Assembly (NCBI GenBank): GCA_016946835.1
Contig: JACVTC010000249.1
Span: forward strand, 1-64,000
DNA: 64,000 bases
Direction: 5' to 3'
Origin: Neocallimastix lanati (nom. inval.)
Lineage: Eukaryota; Neocallimastigomycota; Neocallimastigomycetes; Neocallimastigales; Neocallimastigaceae
Numbering within the stretch: position 1 is the stretch's first letter; each line of letters starts with the position of its first letter. Positions 54,410 to 64,000 of the stretch are shown here, piece after piece. The notes beneath the pieces were generated by a model. The model made no database searches, was not told where the DNA came from, and was given only the letters and a program-made list of their open reading frames with translations. Position numbers and translations under genes: made by a program.

Positions 54410-57400
54410 ATGCTAGATTCTGGATCATTTTGTAATTTTATTACAAAAAATTTAGTTCAAAAACTAAATTTAAAAATTTATAATTTAAAAAATAAAATTT
54501 CAGTCAAAGGTATATCTGGTTCTACTACTAAGATAGATCAGTACGTTTGGCTAAAATTTCAAATAAAAATACAAAAGAATAAAAAATTTTATTTTAAAAA
54601 TTACAATGAAAAATTTCTAATAACAAATTGCATACCAACTGATCTACTTTTTGGTAATCAATTCATGCGAAAATTCAAAATTCACTATAATTATGATAAG
54701 AATATATTATATTCTTACTTAAATTATTATTTTTCAAATAAAAATAACAAAAATCCTAATAAATATTGCAAAAACAATTTATATCTACAGTCGATGAAAA
54801 ATAAAATTTTAAAAAATTATTTACTTTTTAATAAATCAATAAAAAAATTTAATTATAAAAATTTTTCAAAAAATTTAAAAAAATTTGATCAGAAGTTTAA
54901 TTATAATAAAAAATTTTTTAATAAAAAACTTAATAACCTCAACCTTAATAAATTTTCAAAATTTTGTGATAAATTTAATTATAAAAATTTTTTTAATAAA
55001 AATCATTATTTTATTAATAAATATAAATATTATTTCAAAAAACAAAATAAATATTTAAAAAACAATTTTAATTTAAACAATGACTATAATTACAATTTTT
55101 TAATATATTCCTTCTTATCAAATAAAGGAATTAATAAAAATGACAATGAAGATCCAAATATTGAAGATATTCCGCCTCAATATCGCGATCTATTTATTGT
55201 TTTTAGTAAAGCCGAAGCCGATAAACTTCCCCCACATCGTTTAACCGACTGCAAAATAGTGCTGGAGAAGGACGCTTCCCTTCACTATGGTCCAATCTAT
55301 CCCTTAACCGAAGAGGAAAATAAAGTTTTGAAAGAATATATAAAAGAAAACCTAAAAAAAGGATTTATTAGACCATCTGAATCACCTGCAGGTTATCCAG
55401 TTCTATTCCAAAAGAAAAAAGATGGTACACTTCGGTTATGCGTAGACTATAGGAAGTTAAACGCTGTTACTATAAGAAACTCGTACCCATACCTCTTATT
55501 AATGAAATTATTGAAAAGGTTAAAGGAGCAAAGTATTTTACAAAATTAGATTTACGTTCAGCCTATAATTTAATCCGTATTAAGGAAGGGGATGAATACA
55601 AGACAGCTTTCAGAACTAAATATGGTCACTATGAATACTTAGTTATGCCATTTGGTTTAAAAAACGCACCAGCTACTTTTCAATCGTTTATTAATTCGGT
55701 ACTAAGACCATATTTAGAAAAAAGTGTTATTCTTTATTTAGACGATATTTTAATCTACTCCAAAGATTTAAAAGAACATCATAAACAAGTTAGGGAGGTT
55801 TTGCAAGCATTAATTAATAATAACTTATATGCAAAATTAGAAAAATGCGAATTTGATAAAGAGAAAGTTGAATTCCTTGGATATGTATTATCAGGTCAAG
55901 GTGTCACTACCGATCCGAAGAAAATAGAATCAATTAAAGACTGGCCTCAACCAAATAACTTAAAGGACGTACAGAGGTTTTTAGGTCTTTGCAATTATTA
56001 TAGAAGATTTGTTAAAGATTTTGCAAAAATTGCAAAACCTTTACATAATTTAACCAGAAAAAATATTAAATTTAATTGGAATAACAAATGTGAAGAATCA
56101 TTCTCAGAATTAAAGAAAAGATTAACCAGTTCTCCAGTTTTATTCCATCCGGATAATAATAAACCATTTATTGTTGAATGTGATGCAAGTAACTTTGCCC
56201 TTGGTGCTGTTTTATCACAAAAGGATGATAATAATAAATTACATCCAGTTGCATATTTCTCAAGAAGCTTACAAGGTGCAGAAATTAATTATACTATTAC
56301 AGACAAGGAGTTGTTAGCTATTAGAGAAGCCTTTTTGGCATGGAGACATTTATTACTTGGTGCGAAATACAAAGTAACTGTTTATACTGATCATAGGAAC
56401 TTATTATATACCCTTGGTGGTAAAATTGGTAATCAAAGGCAACATAGATGGCATATGTTCTTCCAAGAATATAATTTTGAATTAATTTATAGACAAGGTT
56501 CCAATAATGGAAAACCTGATTCTCTTTCAAGAAGACCAGATTATATAAAAAATAATGAAGAAACTAAAACCGAAAATATTCTTGACATAAAAAATGTAAA
56601 GGGAGTTCCATGTTTTATTGGTGTTGTTAGCGATCTTTTAGAAAGAATTATAGAAGCTACAAAAACAGATGCCACAGCTGATGATATTAGACTCTATTTT
56701 AGCCCACAGAATATTAAAAATGATATGTCCTATAAACCCTTTAGGAAAATGAATAAGTTCAAAATAAAGGATAATATTATATTATATAATAATTTAATTT
56801 ATATTCCTGAAATTTTAAGATTAGAAATCTTAACTAAATATCATGAAAAGCCTTCCGCTGGTCATCTTGGAATTAAAAGAACTCTTGAATTAATTACAAG
56901 AAACTTTTGGTGGCCCAAAATGCAAGATGATGTTATAAAATTTGTCAATTCCTGTGAATGTTGTGCAAGAAACAAAATTAATAGACATAGGAAATATGGC
57001 TTTCTACAACCGTTGGAAACACCTGATAGACCTTGGAAATCTATAGAAGTTGACTTTTTATGTGGCCTCCCGGATTCAAAGGGATATACGGTAATAATGG
57101 TTGTAGTGGATCGTTTCTCTAAAATGATTCACTTAATACCTTTCAAACAAATTCCTGATGCAAAACAAACTGCCAAAGCATTTATGAATAATGTTTATAA
57201 ATTACATGGCCTTCCTTATGATATGTATACAGATAGAGGTCCTCAGTTTACAAGTGCACTTTGGAAAGAATTCATGAAATTACTTAATATTAAATCCAAA
57301 TTAGCTACAACAGATCATCATGAGACTGTTGGTCAAGTTGAGAGATGTAACTCCTTTATTGAACAGTATTTAAGAGCTTATTCAAGATCTTATTATCACG

Positions 57401-58098
57401 ACGATTGGATTAATTGGATCTATCTTGCAGAGTTCGCTTATAATAATTCAGTCAATGAATCTACAAAAGAAACACCTTTCTTTATTAACTATGGATTTCA
57501 TCCATCTATGGACGAATATTTCTTACTACCCCAAGTTGATACTAATAGTAAATTTATTAAAAATGTAAGTACAAGTTTTAATCATATTAAAGATGTCTTA
57601 TTAAGATCTAAAGAATTATATAAAAATTATGCGGATAAGAAAAGGATGCCACCTCCTGTAATAAAAGAAGGTGACTTGGTTTGGATTCAAGCACCTCCTT
57701 CCTTAAATATTGAAGATTGTTCTAAACTCGCTCCTTGCAAATATGGACCTTACAAGGTAATCGATGTTTTAGAGAATAATAATTATAAAATTGATCTTAA
57801 AAAGTCACCTTTTCCAAAACATCATCCAATCTTTCATATCTCTGAATTGGAACCTTATGTCCCAACTCCGCAAAAGTTTTTAAATAGAAGTTCGCACAAT
57901 GAATCCATTAATGATATTATTGAAATTTCTGGATTTAGGACAAACTACAAGAAAAACTGCTACGAATATAGAGTTAGATACAAATATAAAAGTTCAAGTA
58001 ATTGGGTGCCTTCTTATGAAGTTGAAAATAATCCAAGGAATCAAAGAATATATCAAGAATATTTAAAGAATAATAGAAAATTCACTTCTCTTTCTTAT

Positions 58099-58104
<6 letters not shown>
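54410..58104 (+). pseudogene. Ret6 pol, broken
   Basis: Same domain order as Ret3 pol: protease MLDSGSFCNF, a Lys/Asn/Phe-rich linker, reverse transcriptase with YLDD, RNase H with ECDAS, integrase with HHCC and DDE regions, GPY motif, HISELEPY and a chromodomain-like tail (YEYRVRYKYKSSSNWVPSYE). It looks broken, about one break; everything else is recognisable. An A run follows the stop directly. Confidence 0.92.
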
Positions 58105-58129
<25 letters not shown>

Positions 58130-58538
58130 TTATTATACTTAAGCTATAAATAGTATATTAAATAATAATAATATTTCAAAATTAAATTAGTTAATTTAAA
58201 ATTTTACATTTCAAAATTTCAAAAATTTTTAAAAAATCGAAATTTAATAATACTTTATTTATTTTTACATTATTATATTCATTAAATTATAAATTTTCAC
58301 TATATTTAAAAATTTTCAATTTAATGCATAAAATTAAGATGAAATTTCAATTTCAATTTCAAAATTTCAATTTTACATTTTTTCAACGAAATTTTTAATA
58401 AAATTCACACCATTATATTTCTCGATATTTAATTTTATAACAAAATTTTAATTTCAGTAAATTTTGACAATTTCGAAATTTCCATGAAATGGCCACTTGT
58501 AATGTGTTCTTTAAAGGACTCATGTGACCTTTTTACTT

Positions 58539-58596
<58 letters not shown>

Positions 58597-58683
58597 TTAA
58601 AATATACGATTTTATAAATATAATAATTTCTTTATGTAACGTTACACAAAATCGTCTGGAATCCGATTTTTGTGGAAGGGCGT
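58105..58683 (+). other. Ret6 3' non-coding region with hairpin and purine tract
   Basis: A run after the stop (58102-58129), aaatttcaaa-type repeats, a second A run (about 58541-58590), then the hairpin aaaatcg/cgatttt (58648-58654, 58664-58670) and gtggaagggcgt before the LTR. The counterpart in Ret3 is at 21561-21600. Confidence 0.7.
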
Positions 58684-59418
58684 TGTCGAAATTACAACTG
58701 AATTAAATTTCAATTTCAATTAATTTCAATTAAAATTATTAAAAACAAAATAATTAATAAAAATTTATAATTCATTAATTATTCTTTAAATTTTATTTAT
58801 TTTATAATATTATAAGTTATTTGATCATCTTAGGACCAGCTTAGGCCTACTGATTCTAATGATATCATATTAAACTTAAATATTATTAATAAATAAAATA
58901 TTTATTAACATGAATCATTTGGTCATGTCATCCTTGATTCATAAATTAATGTTTATGTATTAATTTATGTTATATTGATTTAATTAATTATTAATTATTA
59001 ATTACTATATTAAATATTTAAATTTAATATTATATTATATATATTAGCTAATATATTAGATTAAAAAATATAATTTATTTATATTAAACATATTCTTATA
59101 CTAAATATTATTATTATCAACTTTATATTATTATTATCAATATTCTCAAACCTACAAAGTATAAAAAGAAAATTCAAATTTATCTTTTTGTCCTTTGTAA
59201 GGTTATAGTTAACCTATTATAATATAACTATATATTTTTATTAATAAATAAAAATTTTTATCATATCAAACCAATTATTAGTTTTAATTAAGTGTTAAAT
59301 TAACAAATTTAACTTTATAACTCTTTTATTTTAGTAATTTACTTATATCTATATAGTTATATTATATAGATATATCAACCTGATTCCTCGTTAAATTCAA
59401 CCTGTTTACTTTTTAACA
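58684..59418 (+). repeat. Ret6 3' LTR
   Basis: 735 bp, about one difference from the 5' copy. Confidence 0.95.
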
Positions 59419-59469
59419 AAGTAAGTTGAAATTCTAATTAATAATCCATTATATGTTCGTTCTTTACCA
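59419..59469 (+). repeat. Solo LTR S13, end part
   Basis: aagtaagttgaaattctaat...cgttctttacc, the reverse complement of the start of S5 (30758 onward). It is the far end of the LTR that Ret6 interrupted. Confidence 0.65.
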
Positions 59470-59485
59470 TTAAATTTAAAAAATA

Positions 59486-59557
59486 TTATTTCTGGTATAG
59501 TTGTTAGTAACTAATACCATGAATCAAACTACTTAGGGTTCGATTCACATTTATTAT
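59486..59557 (+). other. Possible tRNA relic (A and B boxes only)
   Basis: A-box-like tggtatagttgt at 59493 and B-box ggttcgattc at 59537 have the 44-nt spacing of a tRNA gene, and S13 ends 17 nt upstream. Acceptor and T stems do not pair, so no working tRNA is called. Confidence 0.25.
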
Positions 59558-60034
59558 TATTTTATAGTTTTATTCTAAAAAATATCTAGAAGATTCTTTA
59601 TAGTTCAAGAAATTACTAGAATTTCTTGATAATTCTTGTGTTTAATTAATTAAAATTTATTCTATTAAATTCTTAATTCTATTGTTTTCTATTTTTTCTA
59701 AATTTTTCGATTTTTAAGAACTTTTTAGAAACTTTTATTTTTATTTTTTAATAACTTTAACTTTTGAAAAAAATATAAATATGAGTAAAATTCTTATTAA
59801 CAAATATTCTTTTCTTTGTGTTTTTTATTTTAATTTTGTTTAGTTAATAAAACTTAATTTTTTAATAAAACTTTTTTTAATATTAATACTATATCAACCC
59901 TTGCGGCTTATAGTATTATAATAAATATAATTAATAAAATAATTAAAAAAAAAAATAAATAAAAAGTAAAATAATTTTTGTTTTTTTTTGAGTGTTATTA
60001 TATTTATTATAATATTTTGTTATAATAAAAAACA
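59502..60034 (+). repeat. Candidate Ret7 5' LTR
   Basis: TGTTAGTAACTAATACC at the start, TATA tataaata at 59774-59781, end near aaca at 60031-60034. gtgttttttatt (59818-59829) is complementary to aataaaaaacac (60024-60035), a possible self-priming pair. Boundaries unverified. Confidence 0.4.
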
Positions 60035-60530
60035 CCCAAGATTTAGACGCCGTGCCTTGATATATCTACCCTTTTGTTTGGTTTGAAGCTTTCTTTTGGA
60101 ATTAGTGTCTACTGCCTTTTTGTTTTCTTTTTGGACTTTTTTTTTTGAATCTCTCGGATTTTCTGTTTCCCTTGTTTTTGGTTTCTGTTTGGCTACTTAT
60201 CTTATTGGCTTCAGGTTTCCACTTTTGGTTAGATTCTTTCTGTTTGCCTTGGATTTCTTATTTTTGGTCTTGGTTTCTGTTTCCATTGGTTTCAGATTTC
60301 TTAGTTTTGGACTTGGTTTTTGTTTCCATTGGTTTCGGGTTTCTGATTCTTGGTTTCTACTTTTGGACAAAATCTCTTCTTCTCTTAGTCTCTGATATCT
60401 TCTTTGGGTTCAGCCTTGCTTCTTGAATCTACTTTTTTTTTCTTTAAAAAATAAAATTCTCGGTTTTTGGTATTAATAGCAAACTCACAATAATACCAAA
60501 ATCTATCTAGGCGAAAAAAAAAAATTTTGA

Positions 60531-60564
<34 letters not shown>

Positions 60565-61126
60565 CTTTAAGAAGTTCTACAGTTCTTGAGACTTTTTAAA
60601 AAATATTACAGGTAAATATAATATTTAAATATACTAGGAGCGATTAGAGCTCATAAACAGAGTTTCGGCGGTTAGTAACTAGTTTCAGTAGGTTAGAAAC
60701 TATAGCCGTTAATTATTCGAATATAAACGGGCTTCAAAACCCTAGGGCGTGAAGAGCGTGTGGATTAAACGAAAGCCACATCCTACCAACCAACTTCAAC
60801 AGTTCGGTGGTTGCTCTATTCGAATAAGCTCTGGCGAATAAGGAACTATAGTCACCGAAGGCTATAGGTTGGTCGTGAAGGTAAAGCGACTTTAAAATAT
60901 ATAGTTTATAATTTTTTATTTTGAGGTCTAGTATATACCTCTAGTTAGTAACTCTTGCCGGTTTTTTATTTTGTTGTAAGGCATAAAAGAGTGAAATTTA
61001 GTCTAGTTATTATATTTACCAAATTAAATTTAAAAAAAAAAAAAAATTTAAATCAGCAATTAAACTAAACGCCTAGAAAAATAATAATTTATAATTCTTT
61101 ATCATTACAATTTTCATTCGGGAGAA

Positions 61127-61171
<45 letters not shown>

Positions 61172-61253
61172 ATAATAATAATAATAGTGATAATATTAAA
61201 TAAATCTTCTTATTGCAATTCTTAAACTTGTTTATAATTTAATAATTCTTTCA
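60035..61253 (+). other. Ret7 leader: TG-rich tract and GC-richer structured block
   Basis: 60060-60440 is rich in T and G and poor in A and C, with imperfect repeats of ttggtttctgtttccattgg. 60630-60900 is GC-richer, with repeated and inverted motifs (aactatagccg, aactatagtcaccg, ctattcgaataa, ccaacc/ggttgg). A runs lie at about 60535-60562 and 61130-61169. The two overlapping ORFs in the TG-rich part are low complexity and not called. Confidence 0.55.
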
Positions 61254-64000
61254 ATGTCTTCTTCATCAAACGATTTTCATTTTAATGGCGATTCAGCTAA
61301 GCTCAAGGGATTTTTAGCTTATGTTGGGTTAGCCATTGCACTTCGTCCTGAATATTTCACCAATGATCCGTTAAAAGTAGCTTATACCATCACTTTGTTA
61401 AGAGATGAAGCTATGGATTGGGCTGCAGACTTGATGAATGAAAATAACCCAGTCCTTGACGATTTTAACGCTTTCATTGAACTTATGAAGGATAGATTCA
61501 GTGACGTAGATGCAGTTTTTAATTGTAATCAAGCTCTTATGCATATTAAGCAAAAAGCATATGGTAAAGTCACTGATTACAATAATGAATTCCGTAGGCT
61601 TTCGGAAAAAACGGACTGGAATGAATTTGCCTTAATGGATGTTTATATTGAAGGATTGCTACCAAGACTTCAAGAAAGAGTAATTAGTTTGTTCCCTCCT
61701 CCTGCCAAATTAAGTGAACTAATGCGAATTACCAATCGTATAGATCATCAAATGACTCGATTCGCAACGATCAACAATTACAATTCTAGAAATAACAGTA
61801 ATAATAATAATAATTCTCGTAATAATAGGAAGTATTTTAGATTTAACTCTAGTAATAATAGAAACGCCAATTCTAATTCTTTTTTCAAATCAAATAATGA
61901 TTCAAATTACTCTCATTTATCCCCTGAAGAAAGAGCAAGAAGAATCAAAGAAGGGCTTTGTCTATATTGTGGACAATCAGGCCATAAGTTAATAAATTGT
62001 CCAAAGCGAGCAAATAAACCTGGCTCCTCCCATATGGCTAGATCTAATTCTTCTAAGAAATTTAATAAAGATTGTATTATTAAGTGTTCCTTTAACTACA
62101 AAAATAAATGGATTAAAGCTAAGGCTCTTATAGATTCCGGCTCCGACTTGAATCTTATGGATAGTAATTTTGCTAAAATTAATAATTTTAAGCTTGTACA
62201 TGATAATTTAGAAGCTGATAACATTACTGGTATTGGTGGTGGCAAAGACGTTGTTGGTAAAACTATACCAATATTATTTAAAGTTAGTAACCTTCAGGTC
62301 TTAACAGAATTTTTTGTTATTGATTTGAACGACAAATTTGAGTGCTTAATTGGTTCTAGATTTCTTAAAGAAAATAAATCATCAATTGATTTCAACAATA
62401 ATATTTTAAGCTTTTGCAATAGTAATAACAATGCGTCAGATTCTTCCTTTGTTGAATCAATACCTTCAACCTCGGTTAACTCTACTTCACTTTCTCTTAC
62501 TTCTAATACTTCCGACTCTATCTCTTCGAAACCAGCCTATTCCAGTTCATGCACCCCTAATAATTCTTTGTTTGATAATTCTTCTATTTCTCCTTCCGTG
62601 TTGAAGAATTCAATTGCCTCTTCCCCAAACATGGATACTCCAAATAAAACACTTCCCGCCATTTATCTAGAATTCTCTGATGTATTTAGTGAAGAAGAAG
62701 CTAAAATCTTACCTCCTCATTCTAGTTTTGATTGTGCTATTGACCTTAAACCTAATACTAAGTTATATTATAGTGCAATTTATCCCCTTACAATTCCCGA
62801 AGAAATAGCTTTAGAAAAAATTATTAAAGACTATTTAAAATACGGTTTTATTGTTAGGTCAAAATCAGAAGCTGGTCATCCAATTTTATTTGCTCCAAAA
62901 GATAATGGTGAGTTACGTATGTGTATTGATCTTAGGAAACTTAATGAAATCCCATTAGAGATAGTTATCCTATGCCTTTAACAACTGTTATTTTTAATAA
63001 AGCTCCTGGTCATAAGTATTACTCAAAGCTTGATTTAAAATCTGCTTACTTCCAAATTCGTATCAGGTCTGGAGATGAATACAAAACAGCTTTTGTATGT
63101 AGCTTAGGACACTTTGAATTTAGAGTTATGCCTTTCGGTTTCAAGAATGCACCTGCCTGTTTTCAAAGAATGATTGATACTGCATTAAGTGACTATTTAG
63201 GTAAATTTTGTTATGCCTATATTGATGATATTATCATTTTTTCTGATGATCTTTCTGAACATCATTTACACGTTAAAAAAGTACTATTACAACTTAGGAA
63301 ATTTCATTTACATGTTAACCTTGAAAAATGTGAGTTTGATAAGTTCGAAGTTAAATTTTTAGGATATTATGTATCTTCAGATGGTCTTAAGATGGATATT
63401 AAGAAAGTCTCAGCTATTTTAGATTGGCCTGCTCCAACTACAGTTAAAGAAGTTCAATCGTTTCTTGGCCTAGCCAATTTCTACAGACGCTTTATAAAAA
63501 ATTTTGCTAAAATTGCTTATCCTCTTAATAAACTTACAAGAAAAAATGTTCCTTTTGTTTGGTCAAAAGATGCTAATGACTCCTTTGAACTTCTTAAACG
63601 TTCTTTTACTTCTGCTCCCATCCTTATTCCTGCTGATCCTAATTCTCAATTTTTTGTTGAAACGGATGCAAGTAATTTTGCGCTTGGATGTATTTTATCC
63701 CAAGTTAGCTCTAAAGATAATAAGCTTCATCCAATTGCTTTCTATTCTAGAGCTTTTACCTCTGCTGAATGCAATTATCCAATTTATGATAAAGAGTTAC
63801 TTGCTATTAAAACTGCTTTTGAAACTTGGAGGTACTATTTAGAAGGTGCTAAGAATACTATTAAAGTTCTTACTGATCATAGAAATCTACTCTACTTTAA
63901 GAAACCAGAACAGCTTTCACAACGTTTAATTAGATGGTCAATGTTCTTTACTCGATTTGACTTTCAAATTGAGTATCGTCCAGGTTCTCGCGGTGGTAAG
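61254..64000 (+). pseudogene. Ret7 gag-pol region, broken and cut by the window end
   Basis: From ATG 61254: capsid-like gag (LKGFLAYVGLAIALRPEYF, VTDYNNEFRRLSEKTDWNE), an Asn/Ser-rich hinge, CCHC knuckle CLYCGQSGHKLINC near 236-249, protease LIDSGSD (D294), a Ser-rich linker, the start of reverse transcriptase (LPPHSSFDCAIDLKPNTKLY), the YIDD region near 63215-63230 and RNase H (ETDAS, DKELLAIKTAFE) to the window edge. Gag and protease share one frame as in Ret1, but Ret7 has a zinc knuckle and Ret1 does not. It looks broken, about one break in the visible part. Confidence 0.88.

Larger units (their letters stand above)
52364..59418 (+). mobile_element. Ret6, chromodomain-type Ty3/gypsy element, broken
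   Basis: Close relative of Ret3 in plus orientation: 735-bp LTRs (TGTCGAA...TTTTTAACA) with about one difference by eye, self-priming site, gag, AAAAAAC frameshift signal, pol, A run, hairpin and purine tract. Pol is broken, about one break, while the LTRs remain almost identical, so the copy is recent. Inserted into solo LTR S13. No clean target duplication (aatat on the left, aagta on the right). Confidence 0.93.
59502..64000 (+). mobile_element. Ret7, Ty3/gypsy element, broken, runs off the window
   Basis: A seventh element in plus orientation: a candidate 5' LTR, long unusual leader, gag with CCHC, protease, reverse transcriptase and RNase H up to the window edge. The 3' LTR is outside, so LTR ends, age and total length cannot be given. 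The visible coding part looks broken, about one break. Reverse transcriptase motifs are closer to Ret1 than to Ret2 or Ret5. Confidence 0.85.

Noticed and set aside
58524-58706. 60-codon Lys-rich ORF
   Set aside because: Translation of an A homopolymer and the Ret6 3' hairpin region.
59414-59423. Target-site duplication for Ret6
   Set aside because: aatat on the left and aagta on the right do not match, so no duplication is claimed.
60096-60426. Two overlapping hydrophobic ORFs
   Set aside because: Phe/Leu/Val-rich reading of a TG-rich repeat tract in two frames; no start context or domain.
63504-63842. 112-codon Leu-rich ORF
   Set aside because: Wrong-phase shadow inside the Ret7 reverse transcriptase/RNase H region.

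Overview
The window is extremely AT-rich eukaryotic DNA full of homopolymer runs, asparagine-rich reading frames, AT minisatellites and LTR retrotransposons. Nuclear tRNA genes plus this composition fit an anaerobic gut fungus (Neocallimastigomycota-like) best; another AT-rich fungus, a microsporidian or an amoebozoan cannot be excluded. No ordinary single-copy host protein gene was recognised. The host content seen is two tRNA genes (Trp-CCA at 8058-8129, Ala-UGC at 47942-48013), one broken MULE DNA transposon, two minisatellite arrays and an unexplained GC-normal island at 5031-5400.

Layout: 1-2862 ~50-bp minisatellite; 3198-4612 FLYWCH/MULE transposase relic; 5031-5400 GC-normal island; 8058 tRNA-Trp; then seven Ty3/gypsy-type elements named here Ret1 to Ret7: Ret1 8147-13773 (+), Ret2 13777-20792 (+), Ret3 20848-27868 (-), Ret4 35841-38703 (-, gag only), Ret5 38708-47927 (-), Ret6 52364-59418 (+, broken), Ret7 about 59500 to past the window end (+, broken). 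Between them (27.9-35.8 kb and 49.1-52.3 kb) lies a graveyard of solo LTRs. The Ala-UGC tRNA gene sits directly beside Ret5 and is followed by a ~35-bp minisatellite.

Two groups of elements are visible. Ret2, Ret4 and Ret5 have CCHC gag proteins and a primer-binding site that starts TGG and matches a tRNA 3' end; that of Ret2 matches the tRNA-Ala in this same window over 18 nt. Ret1, Ret3, Ret6 and probably Ret7 have no such site. Instead the bases just inside the 5' LTR are complementary to a segment 30-45 nt after the LTR TATA box, the Tf1/sushi self-priming arrangement. Ret3 and Ret6 also end in a chromodomain-like tail. In Ret2, Ret3, Ret5 and Ret6 the gag-pol junction carries a classical -1 slippery heptamer (TTTAAAC or AAAAAAC), exactly 8 nt, then a short GC-rich hairpin.

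The main structural result is that elements are laid end to end next to the tRNA genes and share short target-site duplications: ATTTA and TATT beside tRNA-Trp, AATT beside tRNA-Ala, AAAT, AATTT and CGAA at solo-LTR junctions. The duplications nearest the tRNA genes lie 11-17 nt upstream of the mature tRNA ends, like Ty3 integration at Pol III start sites. The window therefore looks like a layered insertion record, with later elements landing between the tRNA gene and earlier ones. LTR pairs differ by only about 0-2 positions by eye, so several insertions are young.
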